A stretch of 64,000 nt of DNA. It comes from Psychrobacter glaciei (GTDB lineage: Bacteria; Pseudomonadota; Gammaproteobacteria; Pseudomonadales; Moraxellaceae). Of the stretch, positions 8,518-16,854 are shown in pieces (the first letter of the stretch is position 1; each line of letters begins with the position of its first letter). A program made the position numbers and the translations under genes. The stretch lies in contig NZ_BMZR01000002.1 of NCBI RefSeq assembly GCF_014652895.1, positions 372,001 through 436,000 of the forward strand. The letters are read 5' to 3'. The notes beneath the pieces were generated by a model. That model was given only the letters and a program-made list of their open reading frames with translations, did not search any database and was not told the DNA's origin.

Positions 8518-9543
8518 TTAGCCGATATTTTTTTGACTTTTAAAACCCACCACTTCACCCGACAATAACGTCAAACTACTCATTGGCATGATGCCACGTA
8601 ACGCATTACAAAAGAACAGTTGGCTTAAATGGGGTAAATCCTCATCTGATAACGACCTAATGGTGACTGGCTGTTCTGTGGTGGATAACCCATCGATAAG
8701 CACTTGCCGCATCACGCCAGCGACGCCCGATTGCGCCATAGAGGGCGTGTACCATTGACCAGTGCTCAGATAATTGCTGTTTTTAGGACGTGGAGGATTG
8801 GAAGACTTTGCGAATGGCGATTCTGATAATTGATAGAACACATTACTCATCGTCCCTTCAACCCAGTGCCCGCTCATATCACGCAGCAGCCCCTCACCGA
8901 TATTGGGTTCGGCATTTGCTGATAAATGATTGGTCGATAAATGATTGGCTGGTAAGAAGGGGTTGGATGTTAATGTTTGGGCTTTAACGCGTTGTAGCTC
9001 AGCGCTTGCCAGCACATTATCGAGGCGATTGAGGCTTTTAAGTCCGGCAAGCGGTGGCGGTAGACAGGCGAGTTGTGAAGACAGACAAATGGCTGAAGTC
9101 ATTAATTGCAAAGGAACTAAGCACCCATTCGGTAAAGGCATCTGCTCAGCAGTGGCGATAGGCATAGCGGAAGACTTGAGCCAAACTTCGCAAGCACTAC
9201 CGGATGTACTTGGCGCATAACCATAACCACGGACATCTTGCGCCGCGCGGGTGACGATAAGCTTAAGCATGCCTTGCTGCAATTGCTTGGCCTGTGTCTG
9301 CAAAGTGGCCAATAGCGCTTGGCTATCGATATCGAGCTGTAGAGCATCGGCATGAGAGTCAAGGCGCTGCTGATGATAGTCCGACCACAGTATCAGCCCG
9401 TCGATGACGCCCATAGTGGTAAAAAATCCATCACCGTATGCCAGTCCGCGATTGTCTAATGACATTGTTAACGCTGTCCCTGCTGCATTATCGCTAGCCT
9501 CGCTTAGAGGGTGCAGACCTATCCAGCTGTTAGACGACGGCAT
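8518..9543 (-). CDS. pabC: Aminodeoxychorismate lyase
   Basis: A 341-residue PLP enzyme of the branched-chain aminotransferase fold (class IV) that converts 4-amino-4-deoxychorismate to p-aminobenzoate and pyruvate for folate. DNRGLAYGDGFFTTM is the N-terminal signature. The PLP lysine is in LAGLKSLNRLDNVL (about Lys169). It is about 60-70 residues longer than typical PabC because of low-complexity insertions after the PLP region (NHLST/NHLSA repeats, 8921-8948) and at about 250. An in-frame ATG exists at 9558, but GGTGGGAG six bases before ATG 9543 fixes the start. It follows the lipoprotein gene by 15 bp, a likely operon; its usual partner mltG is separated by the DpnI cassette. Confidence 0.92.
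   Translation of the reverse strand: MPSSNSWIGLHPLSEASDNAAGTALTMSLDNRGLAYGDGFFTTMGVIDGLILWSDYHQQRLDSHADALQLDIDSQALLATLQTQAKQLQQGMLKLIVTRAAQDVRGYGYAPSTSGSACEVWLKSSAMPIATAEQMPLPNGCLVPLQLMTSAICLSSQLACLPPPLAGLKSLNRLDNVLASAELQRVKAQTLTSNPFLPANHLSTNHLSANAEPNIGEGLLRDMSGHWVEGTMSNVFYQLSESPFAKSSNPPRPKNSNYLSTGQWYTPSMAQSGVAGVMRQVLIDGLSTTEQPVTIRSLSDEDLPHLSQLFFCNALRGIMPMSSLTLLSGEVVGFKSQKNIG
8921..8948 (+). repeat. 13-bp direct repeat inside pabC
   Basis: gataaatgattgg occurs twice with a 15-bp period, giving an in-frame five-residue duplication (NHLST NHLSA) in a loop that other PabC proteins lack. Confidence 0.8.
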
Positions 9544-9558
9544 GATAGCTCCCACCAT

Positions 9559-10233
9559 TTAGCTATTGTCTGTTTGAGCAGCAGCTTTGTTAAGCACCAG
9601 CATACAACTATAAAACTCACATTTCGCCAGCTCTATTTTTTGCCCACCGATGGTTTTATCTTTGATAATTTGACCATTCAGCATATCAGCGAGCACTTTG
9701 CCACCGTCATCACCCATCAGCTGACGCGCTAGCATATAGGATTTTTTGGCATGATTTTGACTCAGCTCTTTTTCTTTATCAGAGTCGGTTGGATTGGCAT
9801 AATACCAGCCAAGTTCCAGATATTTTTCGGAATCGATAATATCTAAATAAGGCGCATCGGTATTCATAAAGCGATACTTAGAAGCTGGATTACTGGCATA
9901 GTCTAGGCTGTTTTCGTCGGTACTCACCACTTTACCAAAGGTCGCTTTGATACCATCTAGCTCATCAACCGTGATCGGCTCTACTTGGTCAGCGCCCCAT
10001 GCCAGCACATCATATTTTACTGGTGTTCCTTGCTGAGCAGTCGCACCATCTAAATCAGCCGTGTCAGTCGGAGCGGTCTGCGTAGAAGTATCTGTGGCGG
10101 TCTGCTCGCTAGTGGTTGCCGCGCCAGCCTCTGGATCTTGGGCGTCTTCTTTGGTGCTATCACAGCCACTCAACGTCACGCCAACTGCCATTATCATACT
10201 GACCATCAGGGTCTGTAGGTTATTATTCAACAT
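9559..10233 (-). CDS. Predicted lipoprotein of unknown function
   Basis: About 224 residues. The N-terminus has a hydrophobic stretch ending in the lipobox LSGC (Cys24 from ATG 10233), so it should be lipidated and membrane-anchored. A Thr/Ala/Asp-rich linker of about 50 residues follows, then a compact domain with WGADQVEPITVDELDG and YLELGWYYANPT. I do not recognise a family. A GTG five codons upstream (10248) is an alternative start; the ATG keeps a normal-length signal. It lies 15 bp upstream of pabC on the same strand and is probably co-transcribed, which says nothing firm about function. Confidence 0.75.
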   Translation of the reverse strand: MLNNNLQTLMVSMIMAVGVTLSGCDSTKEDAQDPEAGAATTSEQTATDTSTQTAPTDTADLDGATAQQGTPVKYDVLAWGADQVEPITVDELDGIKATFGKVVSTDENSLDYASNPASKYRFMNTDAPYLDIIDSEKYLELGWYYANPTDSDKEKELSQNHAKKSYMLARQLMGDDGGKVLADMLNGQIIKDKTIGGQKIELAKCEFYSCMLVLNKAAAQTDNS

Positions 10234-10609
10234 GGACAATGTACTCACACTTTTAGATTGATCTCAAAATAGTATTAACGAGCTGGCAGATACGCCACTG
10301 ATAATGAAGAATGTTTTATTAAAAAGCTTGGTGATAACCTAGCAGTTACTATCGCATATTGATATCGATTTTTATGCTCACTAGTTTACCCAACTGCTGA
10401 ACGCTTGACTACCCTTTACGTTACGGATACCACTCCCAGACAGTACAGATTTGTTAAAGACCTCACGTTTTAAACCCCTATGTTCAATCGTGTATTTGTC
10501 GCTTGACCGCCCTGTTTGTCAAACATAGCGTTATCCCTTATGATGAATGGGTTTGAACGGTTATCAATCTGACTCCTTCATGCCCTTACTGCCAGCGGAC
10601 TATTTATTT
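10234..10609. other. Intergenic region between divergent lipoprotein and aroE genes
   Basis: The region must hold the promoters of both genes. No RNA gene or operator is recognisable. In-frame ATG codons at 10547 and 10580 upstream of the chosen aroE start lie in its right part. Confidence 0.5.
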
Positions 10610-11470
10610 ATGACCCAGCACTTTATCGTTATTGGCAATCCGATTGCCCACAGCAAATCTCCTGAAATACATACGCTATTTGCGGCGCAAGCAGGCATTG
10701 ATATTCGCTATCAACGCCAGTATTGTCCCGATGATGCAGCCAGCTTTGCCGCGGTCGTCGAGGCATTTTTTCATGGTGGCGGTGTGGGTGCCAATGTGAC
10801 AGTTCCCTTTAAACAAGTCGCTTATGCGTGCTGTCAGTCGCGTGGTGGCTTATCAGAGCACGCCAAAGTCGCTGGTGCGGTCAATACACTCCTGCTCAAT
10901 AAAGCACTATTAAACAGTGGCACGCCAATAGCAGAGGCGCTGTACGGCGATAATACCGATGGGCAAGGATTGGTCAATCATATCACTAGTTTAGGCTGGC
11001 CGCTGGATGGTGCTCGCGTTGCCATCATTGGCGCTGGTGGTGCCGCGCGCGGGGCAATATTACCTTTGATTCAATCCGGTATCGGAACTCTGACCATTGC
11101 CAATCGCACAGTGAGCAAAGCCACCGACTTGGTCAGCGAGCTTAGCGCTGCCAGTACGTCTATCAGTCAGCAGCACATTACTACCTGTACGACTAACGAG
11201 TTGAGTGGACAGTTTGACATTATTATTAATGCGACATCGATTGGTCTATCGGGCGAGACCTTGCCACTGAACGACGCGTTAAACACGCGATATGCCTACG
11301 ATATGATGTATGGTCGCACTCTACCGTTTTTAGAGCATTTTTCGGCACGTGGGGCGCAGACCTCAGACGGCTACGGCATGCTTATCGGACAAGCGGCGCT
11401 AAGCTTTGAGCGCTGGACAGGTCACAGTATCGATGTCGTACAAGACACTAAAGCTCTCAACGCCAAATAA
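10610..11470 (+). CDS. aroE: Shikimate dehydrogenase (NADP+)
   Basis: A 286-residue enzyme that reduces 3-dehydroshikimate to shikimate in aromatic amino-acid synthesis. The shikimate-binding block is VIGNPIAHSKSP (Ser15, Ser17). The catalytic Lys68 is in NVTVPFK and Asp117 in GDNTDGQG. The NADP-binding loop is GAGGAARG (141-148), followed by NRT. The frame is open to an ATG at 10547, but the ATG at 10610 gives the normal AroE N-terminus (MTQHFIVIGNP), so it is chosen. Monocistronic, with a hairpin downstream. Confidence 0.95.
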   Translation: MTQHFIVIGNPIAHSKSPEIHTLFAAQAGIDIRYQRQYCPDDAASFAAVVEAFFHGGGVGANVTVPFKQVAYACCQSRGGLSEHAKVAGAVNTLLLNKALLNSGTPIAEALYGDNTDGQGLVNHITSLGWPLDGARVAIIGAGGAARGAILPLIQSGIGTLTIANRTVSKATDLVSELSAASTSISQQHITTCTTNELSGQFDIIINATSIGLSGETLPLNDALNTRYAYDMMYGRTLPFLEHFSARGAQTSDGYGMLIGQAALSFERWTGHSIDVVQDTKALNAK

Positions 11471-11504
11471 ATCAAACCGTCATTTATATGCTGCTTTGAG
11501 CCAT

Positions 11505-11548
11505 AAAGGCGTATGAAGCCGAATCAGACAGCTTTGTCATACGCCTTT
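11505..11548. terminator. Hairpin terminator between convergent aroE and FUSC genes
   Basis: Perfect 12-bp arms AAAGGCGTATGA / TCATACGCCTTT enclose a 20-base loop with a further AGC/GCT pairing. The following T-rich tract is weak, so efficiency is uncertain. Confidence 0.6.
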
Positions 11549-11551
11549 CAT

Positions 11552-12691
11552 TTATTCTTTCGTTGTTTGACCAAAACGCGCGAGCAGCCAAGCTTCTATT
11601 TGTCTTAGCGGCACACGCAAACGGCTTGAGTGTATGGCCAGACCACCGCTAAGCCCCACCACGCAACCAATCGTAGTATCAAGCATACGCACACGAATGA
11701 TCTCCTCGGCGACGGGCGGCACCAGCGACATGCTGCCATATTCAGCGATAAATATCGTCAACGGCGTGATAAATACCACTGCCAAGCCGTAATGACGATC
11801 GACCAATGACTCGATACAGAGCATCATTATCAAAATAGCGATCGCAACGCCCCATATCGATAGCCCCCACGACAGCATCCAACTCGCCACCGCCATTCCC
11901 ACTAATGTACCGAGTAAGCGATGCATTTGTTTGATCCACATCGTGCGTAGCTGCATGCCTTGAATAATGATGAAACAGCTCACAGCTGCCCAGTAGGGAT
12001 AAGGCATCTTTAGCAATATCGCGATGGCCAACGCCAAGCTCACAAAGCTGGCCACAATGAGACTGTCGCTAATCATGTCCGATTCATAAAGATAAACGGG
12101 CGCAGGCACAGTAGGACGCGTCGCTAATAAAAACAGACTATATAACAGCGCTAGTAACATCGACATACCACCACCTAACATCACTAGCCCTGTCGCTGAT
12201 AGCACTTGCGCCAACGGCACAGGAATAAATAACGCGATCGCCCCTGCCATCATCACAAACAATCCTGCCGGTGGCGGCTGTCGATAGTAACGACCCAACA
12301 TGACGATGGCAAAAGCAAGCAATGCAAATACAGGCAATCTGAGCACAGGTATCTGCTGAGCGATCAGTCCGAGCGCAAAGCTCAACACCATGGCAAATCC
12401 CCACGCCATGACCGTCACCAAACGATACGGTAGTGTGCCTGACAACGGCAAGTTGAGGATAATCATTGCCCCCAGCGAAGCCTTAATACCTGAAGACAAA
12501 GCATCAAAATAAGCACCGACGAACACGGGGAAGCTAATGGCAATGGCAGCGATAATCGGCATATGCCATGGTCTTTTGCTGCGATTAACTGTTAACAAAT
12601 GCGGCAGCTCACCCAACACTAACGACTTAATATAGGCAAACCGTTCTGCCAGCCAAGACACCCAACTTGCCTTACGCTTTGATGCGCTCAT
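11552..12691 (-). CDS. FUSC-family inner-membrane transporter-like protein
   Basis: A 379-residue protein with about 10 hydrophobic helices in two sets: six from about 45 to 185 and four or more from about 210 to 355. The layout and segments such as ASLGAMIILNLPLSG and MPYPYWAAVSCFIIIQG resemble the fusaric-acid-resistance/aromatic-acid-exporter (FUSC) family, in the short form without the long soluble domain. It would export small aromatic or organic acids; the substrate is unknown. The start is supported by GAGGAAAA about nine bases upstream. It stands alone, convergent with aroE. Confidence 0.75.
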   Translation of the reverse strand: MSASKRKASWVSWLAERFAYIKSLVLGELPHLLTVNRSKRPWHMPIIAAIAISFPVFVGAYFDALSSGIKASLGAMIILNLPLSGTLPYRLVTVMAWGFAMVLSFALGLIAQQIPVLRLPVFALLAFAIVMLGRYYRQPPPAGLFVMMAGAIALFIPVPLAQVLSATGLVMLGGGMSMLLALLYSLFLLATRPTVPAPVYLYESDMISDSLIVASFVSLALAIAILLKMPYPYWAAVSCFIIIQGMQLRTMWIKQMHRLLGTLVGMAVASWMLSWGLSIWGVAIAILIMMLCIESLVDRHYGLAVVFITPLTIFIAEYGSMSLVPPVAEEIIRVRMLDTTIGCVVGLSGGLAIHSSRLRVPLRQIEAWLLARFGQTTKE

Positions 12692-13096
12692 AAATCGATT
12701 TTCCTCTTGCCTCGATATTGCGCCGATTGATGGAACATTGTCTTTCTTACTTTAATTTGCACGATGTTTGAATGAAAATGACTCGTAATGCTATTATTTA
12801 AACGTGAATATTTTACCGACACATAACTTAATTTAATATATAATAGTACGAATTATGAATATTAGTTATAAGTTATATATTTGTCGTTATAGAAGTCTTA
12901 TACTTGGATAACTATCATAATAGTTAACTTTTATTAAGTAACACTTAGCGACTGTCATTACAGACGATATTTTAATAAGTTCAACTCACCATCTACAATA
13001 TCATTCATTTGTATCAAAATAAGCAAACATCCGCTCGAATAAACTCTGGTTTTCAATCCTAAGTCTACGACAGCGAATTAACCAAAGAGACCGACT
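12692..13096. other. 405-bp AT-rich intergenic region, divergent promoters
   Basis: Strongly AT-rich, including a run of TATA-like steps at 12830-12885. It separates the FUSC gene from the acyl-CoA dehydrogenase gene and must drive both. No defined operator or RNA gene is seen. Confidence 0.5.
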
Positions 13097-14917
13097 ATGT
13101 TAACTTACAAAGCACCTTTACGTGATATCAAGTTTTTAATAAATGATGTGTTCGACTATCAAACGCATTATAAAAGCTTAGACAATGGCGAAAACGCTGA
13201 CCCTGAAACCGTTGATATGATTCTTCAAGGTATGGCAGATTTTGCCGAAAACGTCTTGGCACCTTTATATCAGCCAGCTGATGCAGAAGGCTGTCATTTT
13301 GAAAATGGCGTAGTCACAACCCCTAAAGGTTTCAAAGACGCTTATGACCAGTTTGTAGAAGGCGGTTGGCAAGGTATTTCTTATCCTGAACAATACGGTG
13401 GTATGAACTTACCGACTTCATTGAACCTAATCAAAGCTGAAATGATCGGTACGGCGAACTGGCCATGGGCAATGTATCCTGGTCTATCTACAGGCTGTAT
13501 CAACACCATTTTACAGTATGGTACAGATGAGCAAAAAGAGACTTATCTACATAAATTGGTCGAAGGCTCTTGGGCAGGCACCATGTGTCTGACTGAACCA
13601 CAATGTGGTACTGACTTGGGTCAAGTAAAGTCAAAAGCCATTCCACAAGATGACGGTAGCTACAAGCTGGGCGGCACCAAAATCTTTATCTCAAGTGGTG
13701 AGCATGACTTAACAGATAACATCATTCACATTGTGCTAGCACGTCTACCGGACGCACCAGAAGGCACACGTGGTATTTCATTGTTTATCGTACCGAAATT
13801 TCTGCCGAATGCTGAAGGCGAAAGTGGCGAGCGCAATGGCGTTTCTTGTGGTTCTATTGAACACAAAATGGGCATCAACTCATCAGCGACTTGCGTCCTA
13901 AACTTTGATAATGCGGTCGGTTACCTCATTGGTGAGCCAAACAAAGGCTTAAAAGCCATGTTTACCTTTATGAACACCGCTCGTATCGGTACTGGCATCC
14001 AAGGTTTGGCGCACACTGAGCTGTCTTTCCAAAACGCCCTACCGTATGCGAAAGATCGTCGCTCAATGCGTACGTTATCAGGGACGAAAGATCCTGAGAA
14101 AGTAGCTGATGCTATCATTCATCATGCCGATGTCCGTCGTATGCTATTGACCCAAAAAGCCTTTGCTGAAGGTGGTCGCTCGATGATTTATCATTCAGCA
14201 CGCTATGCTGATAAAATGGCACAAGGCATCATCAATGGCGATGATGAAGAATTTGAAAAATGGGATGATAAACTTGGCTTCTATACACCTATCCTCAAAG
14301 GCTTCTTAACTGAGCTAGGCATTGAAGCGGCCAAACACGGTCAGCAAGTATATGGCGGTCACGGTTATATCAAAGAGTGGGGCATGGAGCTGATTGCTCG
14401 TGATGCGCGTATCGCTACTATGTACGAAGGTACGACTGGTATTCAGGCACTTGATTTGCTTGGTCGTAAGGTTATCTTGCAGTCTAAAGGTAAGATCATC
14501 CGCGATTACACCTCAAGCATCATGAAATGGTGTGGCGAATATGCACTTGATAAAGACATGCGTAAATTCGTTTGGGCATTGACCAAGCTTTGTGCTGAGT
14601 GGAATACCTTAACGGTTCGCTTGATGCTAATGGCTCGTAAAGACCGTGAAATCATCTCAGCAGCATCAGACGATTTCTTGATGTACTCAGGCTATGTCAT
14701 GATGGGTTATCACTGGGCACGTATGGCGGCTGTCGCTTATGACAAGCTTGAAAATGGCGGCACAGAATCACCAGAGTTCTACAAAGCCAAAATCCAAACT
14801 GCTGAGTTCTACTTCGATAAACTGTTGCCACGTACCTCAGGTCACGCCGAAGGTATGGTTGCACCAAGCAGCAGCATGACTGCCATGAAAATCGAAAACT
14901 TTGCTTTCTTAGATTAA
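13097..14917 (+). CDS. Acyl-CoA dehydrogenase (with C-terminal extension domain)
   Basis: A 606-residue FAD enzyme for the first step of fatty-acid beta-oxidation, forming trans-2-enoyl-CoA. It has the long architecture of gammaproteobacterial acyl-CoA dehydrogenases that carry a DUF1974-like or C-terminal extra domain. CLTEPQCGTDLGQVKSKA is the FAD/substrate block, KIFISSGEHD follows, and the catalytic base is Glu444 in MYEGTTGIQALDLLGRK. The C-terminal ~130 residues are helical. Start ATG 13097 is preceded by AAAGAGACC. Single gene with its own strong terminator. Substrate chain length cannot be told from sequence. Confidence 0.93.
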   Translation: MLTYKAPLRDIKFLINDVFDYQTHYKSLDNGENADPETVDMILQGMADFAENVLAPLYQPADAEGCHFENGVVTTPKGFKDAYDQFVEGGWQGISYPEQYGGMNLPTSLNLIKAEMIGTANWPWAMYPGLSTGCINTILQYGTDEQKETYLHKLVEGSWAGTMCLTEPQCGTDLGQVKSKAIPQDDGSYKLGGTKIFISSGEHDLTDNIIHIVLARLPDAPEGTRGISLFIVPKFLPNAEGESGERNGVSCGSIEHKMGINSSATCVLNFDNAVGYLIGEPNKGLKAMFTFMNTARIGTGIQGLAHTELSFQNALPYAKDRRSMRTLSGTKDPEKVADAIIHHADVRRMLLTQKAFAEGGRSMIYHSARYADKMAQGIINGDDEEFEKWDDKLGFYTPILKGFLTELGIEAAKHGQQVYGGHGYIKEWGMELIARDARIATMYEGTTGIQALDLLGRKVILQSKGKIIRDYTSSIMKWCGEYALDKDMRKFVWALTKLCAEWNTLTVRLMLMARKDREIISAASDDFLMYSGYVMMGYHWARMAAVAYDKLENGGTESPEFYKAKIQTAEFYFDKLLPRTSGHAEGMVAPSSSMTAMKIENFAFLD

Positions 14918-14953
14918 GATTTAAGATTAAAAGCAAATTCATCAATCATTGAT

Positions 14954-14986
14954 AAAAAAAGCGCCTATTCTTTAGGCGCTTTTTTA
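14954..14986 (+). terminator. Intrinsic terminator after the acyl-CoA dehydrogenase gene
   Basis: Stem AAAAAAGCGCCTA / TAGGCGCTTTTTT with a five-base loop and T-run. Confidence 0.9.
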
Positions 14987-15005
14987 TGCTTAACTAAAAC
15001 TAAGA

Positions 15006-15057
15006 AAGCACTAGGGCGTGTCCTCATTTTAAAATTGAGGACACGCCCTAGTGCTGG
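15006..15057. repeat. Solo palindrome: both terminal repeats of the TA element fused (37 bp)
   Basis: 15013-15049 reads agggcgtgtcctcatttt followed by its inverted copy aaaattgaggacacgccct: the two ends of the 160-172-bp element with no interior. Flanks agcact/agtgct extend the match to 20-bp arms. It lies between a terminator and the promoter side of the next gene. Confidence 0.8.
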
Positions 15058-15096
15058 GAAGAGCAAATAAATAACAAACTCAGTTAGGAGGCGATG

Positions 15097-15573
15097 ATGT
15101 TGTCCATGAATAACAAAAGCAATTTATTAACTACATCGGTGGTAAAAGTGCTGTTGCTGAGTGCCACATTAATAGGTGTTAGCGCGAATAGTGCGTTGGC
15201 TAAAAGTAGCGACACTCCTATTCAATTTGCTAAAGGTGCTATTAGTAGCACGGTAACTGGTCAGCTAAAGCCCAATGAAAACGAGCACTGGTATCGTTTT
15301 CACGCCAACAGTTGGCAATATGCCATCATTAATATTGCACCACTTGCTGGTACGTCTGAGACTGCCAATGTCGGTGTGCTGCATATGCCCAATGGCACAC
15401 AAAATGGCACCAAAGGCGGTATCATTTATCAAGGCTGCTTGCCTGTCACGGGGACTTATCGATTGCGCATTGCTCGTAATCTGATGGCCACCCAAGGTCA
15501 AACGGCAGGTTATAGCATTGAAGTGATTGTCTTACCTAAGTATGCCAGCGAGCCACTGTGCGAGTATTTGTAG
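15097..15573 (+). CDS. Secreted protein of unknown function (beta-sandwich-like)
   Basis: A 158-residue precursor with a signal peptide (hydrophobic core VLLLSATLIGVSA, cleavage near SALA-KSS). The mature part has alternating polar/hydrophobic strands; GQLKPNENEHWYRFHA and YRLRIARNL recall pre-peptidase C-terminal-like beta sandwiches, but no family is certain. Two Cys residues (CLPV and LCEYL) could form a disulfide. ATG 15097 is taken rather than ATG 15094 because AGGAGG (15086-15091) then has five-base spacing. Single gene preceded by the solo palindrome. Confidence 0.75.
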   Translation: MLSMNNKSNLLTTSVVKVLLLSATLIGVSANSALAKSSDTPIQFAKGAISSTVTGQLKPNENEHWYRFHANSWQYAIINIAPLAGTSETANVGVLHMPNGTQNGTKGGIIYQGCLPVTGTYRLRIARNLMATQGQTAGYSIEVIVLPKYASEPLCEYL

Positions 15574-15627
15574 ATTTACTAAAATACGAGTAACGGTAAA
15601 GCACACGGCAAATATTGATTACTAATA

Positions 15628-16002
15628 CTAATCACCAAGCATTTTTTTATGATAGACCGCACTAATCTCTTCAACTTCCACGCATATCTGCAATGCTGAA
15701 CGTCCCGATTGCGCGGCGCTCAACTGATCTTCTATCGTTGCGACCAATAGCTCTGCCAACTGATTGCGAACGGCTATATCGCGTCCTGTCATCATTTTTA
15801 GATGCGCGTAAATAAATCCATTGGCCTGCTCATCATCTTCCACACCCACCAGAAATGTTTGGATGGGTAGGATGCGTGCTTTGATATCAGTTTGTTGTTT
15901 GAACTGACCACTGTCCCATAGCACTTTATTGAGCGACTTGAGCAATGATTCTTCATGAGCAATACTGACGTTAGGCGTCACTTGGATGGTTAAATGCGGC
16001 AT
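15628..16002 (-). CDS. 5-carboxymethyl-2-hydroxymuconate isomerase family protein (tautomerase fold)
   Basis: The 124-residue protein has the family start M-P-H-L, leaving the catalytic N-terminal Pro after Met removal, and the motif FIYAHLKMMTGRDIAVRNQL, close to the family's FVHV-x-L-x-x-x-x-GR-x-x-x-x-K. Family members isomerise 5-carboxymethyl-2-hydroxymuconate in homoprotocatechuate breakdown. No other gene of that pathway is nearby, so the true substrate may differ. Good ribosome site AAGGAT. The next gene, ybaK, lies 70 bp upstream on the same strand. Confidence 0.8.
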   Translation of the reverse strand: MPHLTIQVTPNVSIAHEESLLKSLNKVLWDSGQFKQQTDIKARILPIQTFLVGVEDDEQANGFIYAHLKMMTGRDIAVRNQLAELLVATIEDQLSAAQSGRSALQICVEVEEISAVYHKKMLGD

Positions 16003-16072
16003 GAGTCTATCCTTAAAGAAGTGTGAATAATGAGTGAGAATTTAGTGTCCATATCAAGTCTGAGTTTAACCA

Positions 16073-16561
16073 TTAGTCATCGGTAATATCAGCAAAACAG
16101 GCATCAAGAGTGGCAGCCAATTGTGTCAGTGGTAATTCGATTTCTAACCCGCGGCGACCCCCGCTCACATAAATGGTTGGCTGCTGTTCAGCAGACATAT
16201 CAATGACGGTCATCAAGCGCTTCTTTTGTCCAAGGGGACTAACCCCGCCCAGTACATAACCTGTACTACGTTCGACTTGCTTAGGGTCTGCCATTTGTAC
16301 TTTTTTGCAGGTCATCAATTTATGAGCCGATAAGGCTTTGGCCATTTTTTTAAAGCTCAGCATTTTGTCCACTGGCAAAATAGCCACTGCCAGTGAGCCA
16401 TTGTCAGTGGACACCACTAAAGTCTTAAACACTTGAGCGACTGGAATGCCCAGTTTTTCGGCAGCCTCCAATCCATAAGAAGCAGCATTACTGTCGTGAG
16501 TATATTCGTGCAGCTGATAATCAAGGCCGCGCTGTTTGGCAAGTTTGATAGCAGGAGTCAT
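16073..16561 (-). CDS. ybaK: Cys-tRNA(Pro)/Cys-tRNA(Cys) deacylase YbaK
   Basis: A 162-residue editing enzyme that removes mischarged Cys from tRNA(Pro). Markers: HEYTHD near the N-terminus, GIPVAQVFKTLVV with the key Lys, GSLAVAILPVDKMLSFKK, GYVLGGVSPLGQKK, and a C-terminal SGGRRGLEIELPL. Length and motif order match YbaK/EbsC. No clear ribosome site before the ATG. It probably shares a transcript with the downstream isomerase-like gene. Confidence 0.93.
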   Translation of the reverse strand: MTPAIKLAKQRGLDYQLHEYTHDSNAASYGLEAAEKLGIPVAQVFKTLVVSTDNGSLAVAILPVDKMLSFKKMAKALSAHKLMTCKKVQMADPKQVERSTGYVLGGVSPLGQKKRLMTVIDMSAEQQPTIYVSGGRRGLEIELPLTQLAATLDACFADITDD

Positions 16562-16610
16562 AGGTATTTAACTTATGGTTATTTAATTGAAATAAGTGAG
16601 AGTAAAGATT

Positions 16611-16630
16611 AGGGCGTGTCCTCAATTCAA
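16611..16630 (+). repeat. Solo left end of the TA-type element
   Basis: agggcgtgtcctcaattcaa follows a T (TA junction) and equals the element's terminal sequence. No matching opposite end is obvious before plsB, so this is a one-ended relic, about 50 bp upstream of ybaK on its promoter side. Confidence 0.6.
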
Positions 16631-16854
16631 CCGATAGCGATCTAAAGTTTGATATTTAGTAGTAGTTTACGCCACTATATCATTGCGCTAAAGCCTTTAT
16701 AACTCAAATAATTAAGCATCTCACCCAGTATTTAACGCTCGAAATGGTCACCAAATCGTATTAATATTAGCAGTATATACAGACACAATATATCGCTTTG
16801 ATGGCTTTTATGGCATCATGAGGGCAATACAATTTACTAATTTTGATATCCATT

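Noticed and set aside
11505..11548. A riboswitch-like structure after aroE
   Set aside because: It is a simple long hairpin between two convergent genes; a terminator role is enough to explain it.
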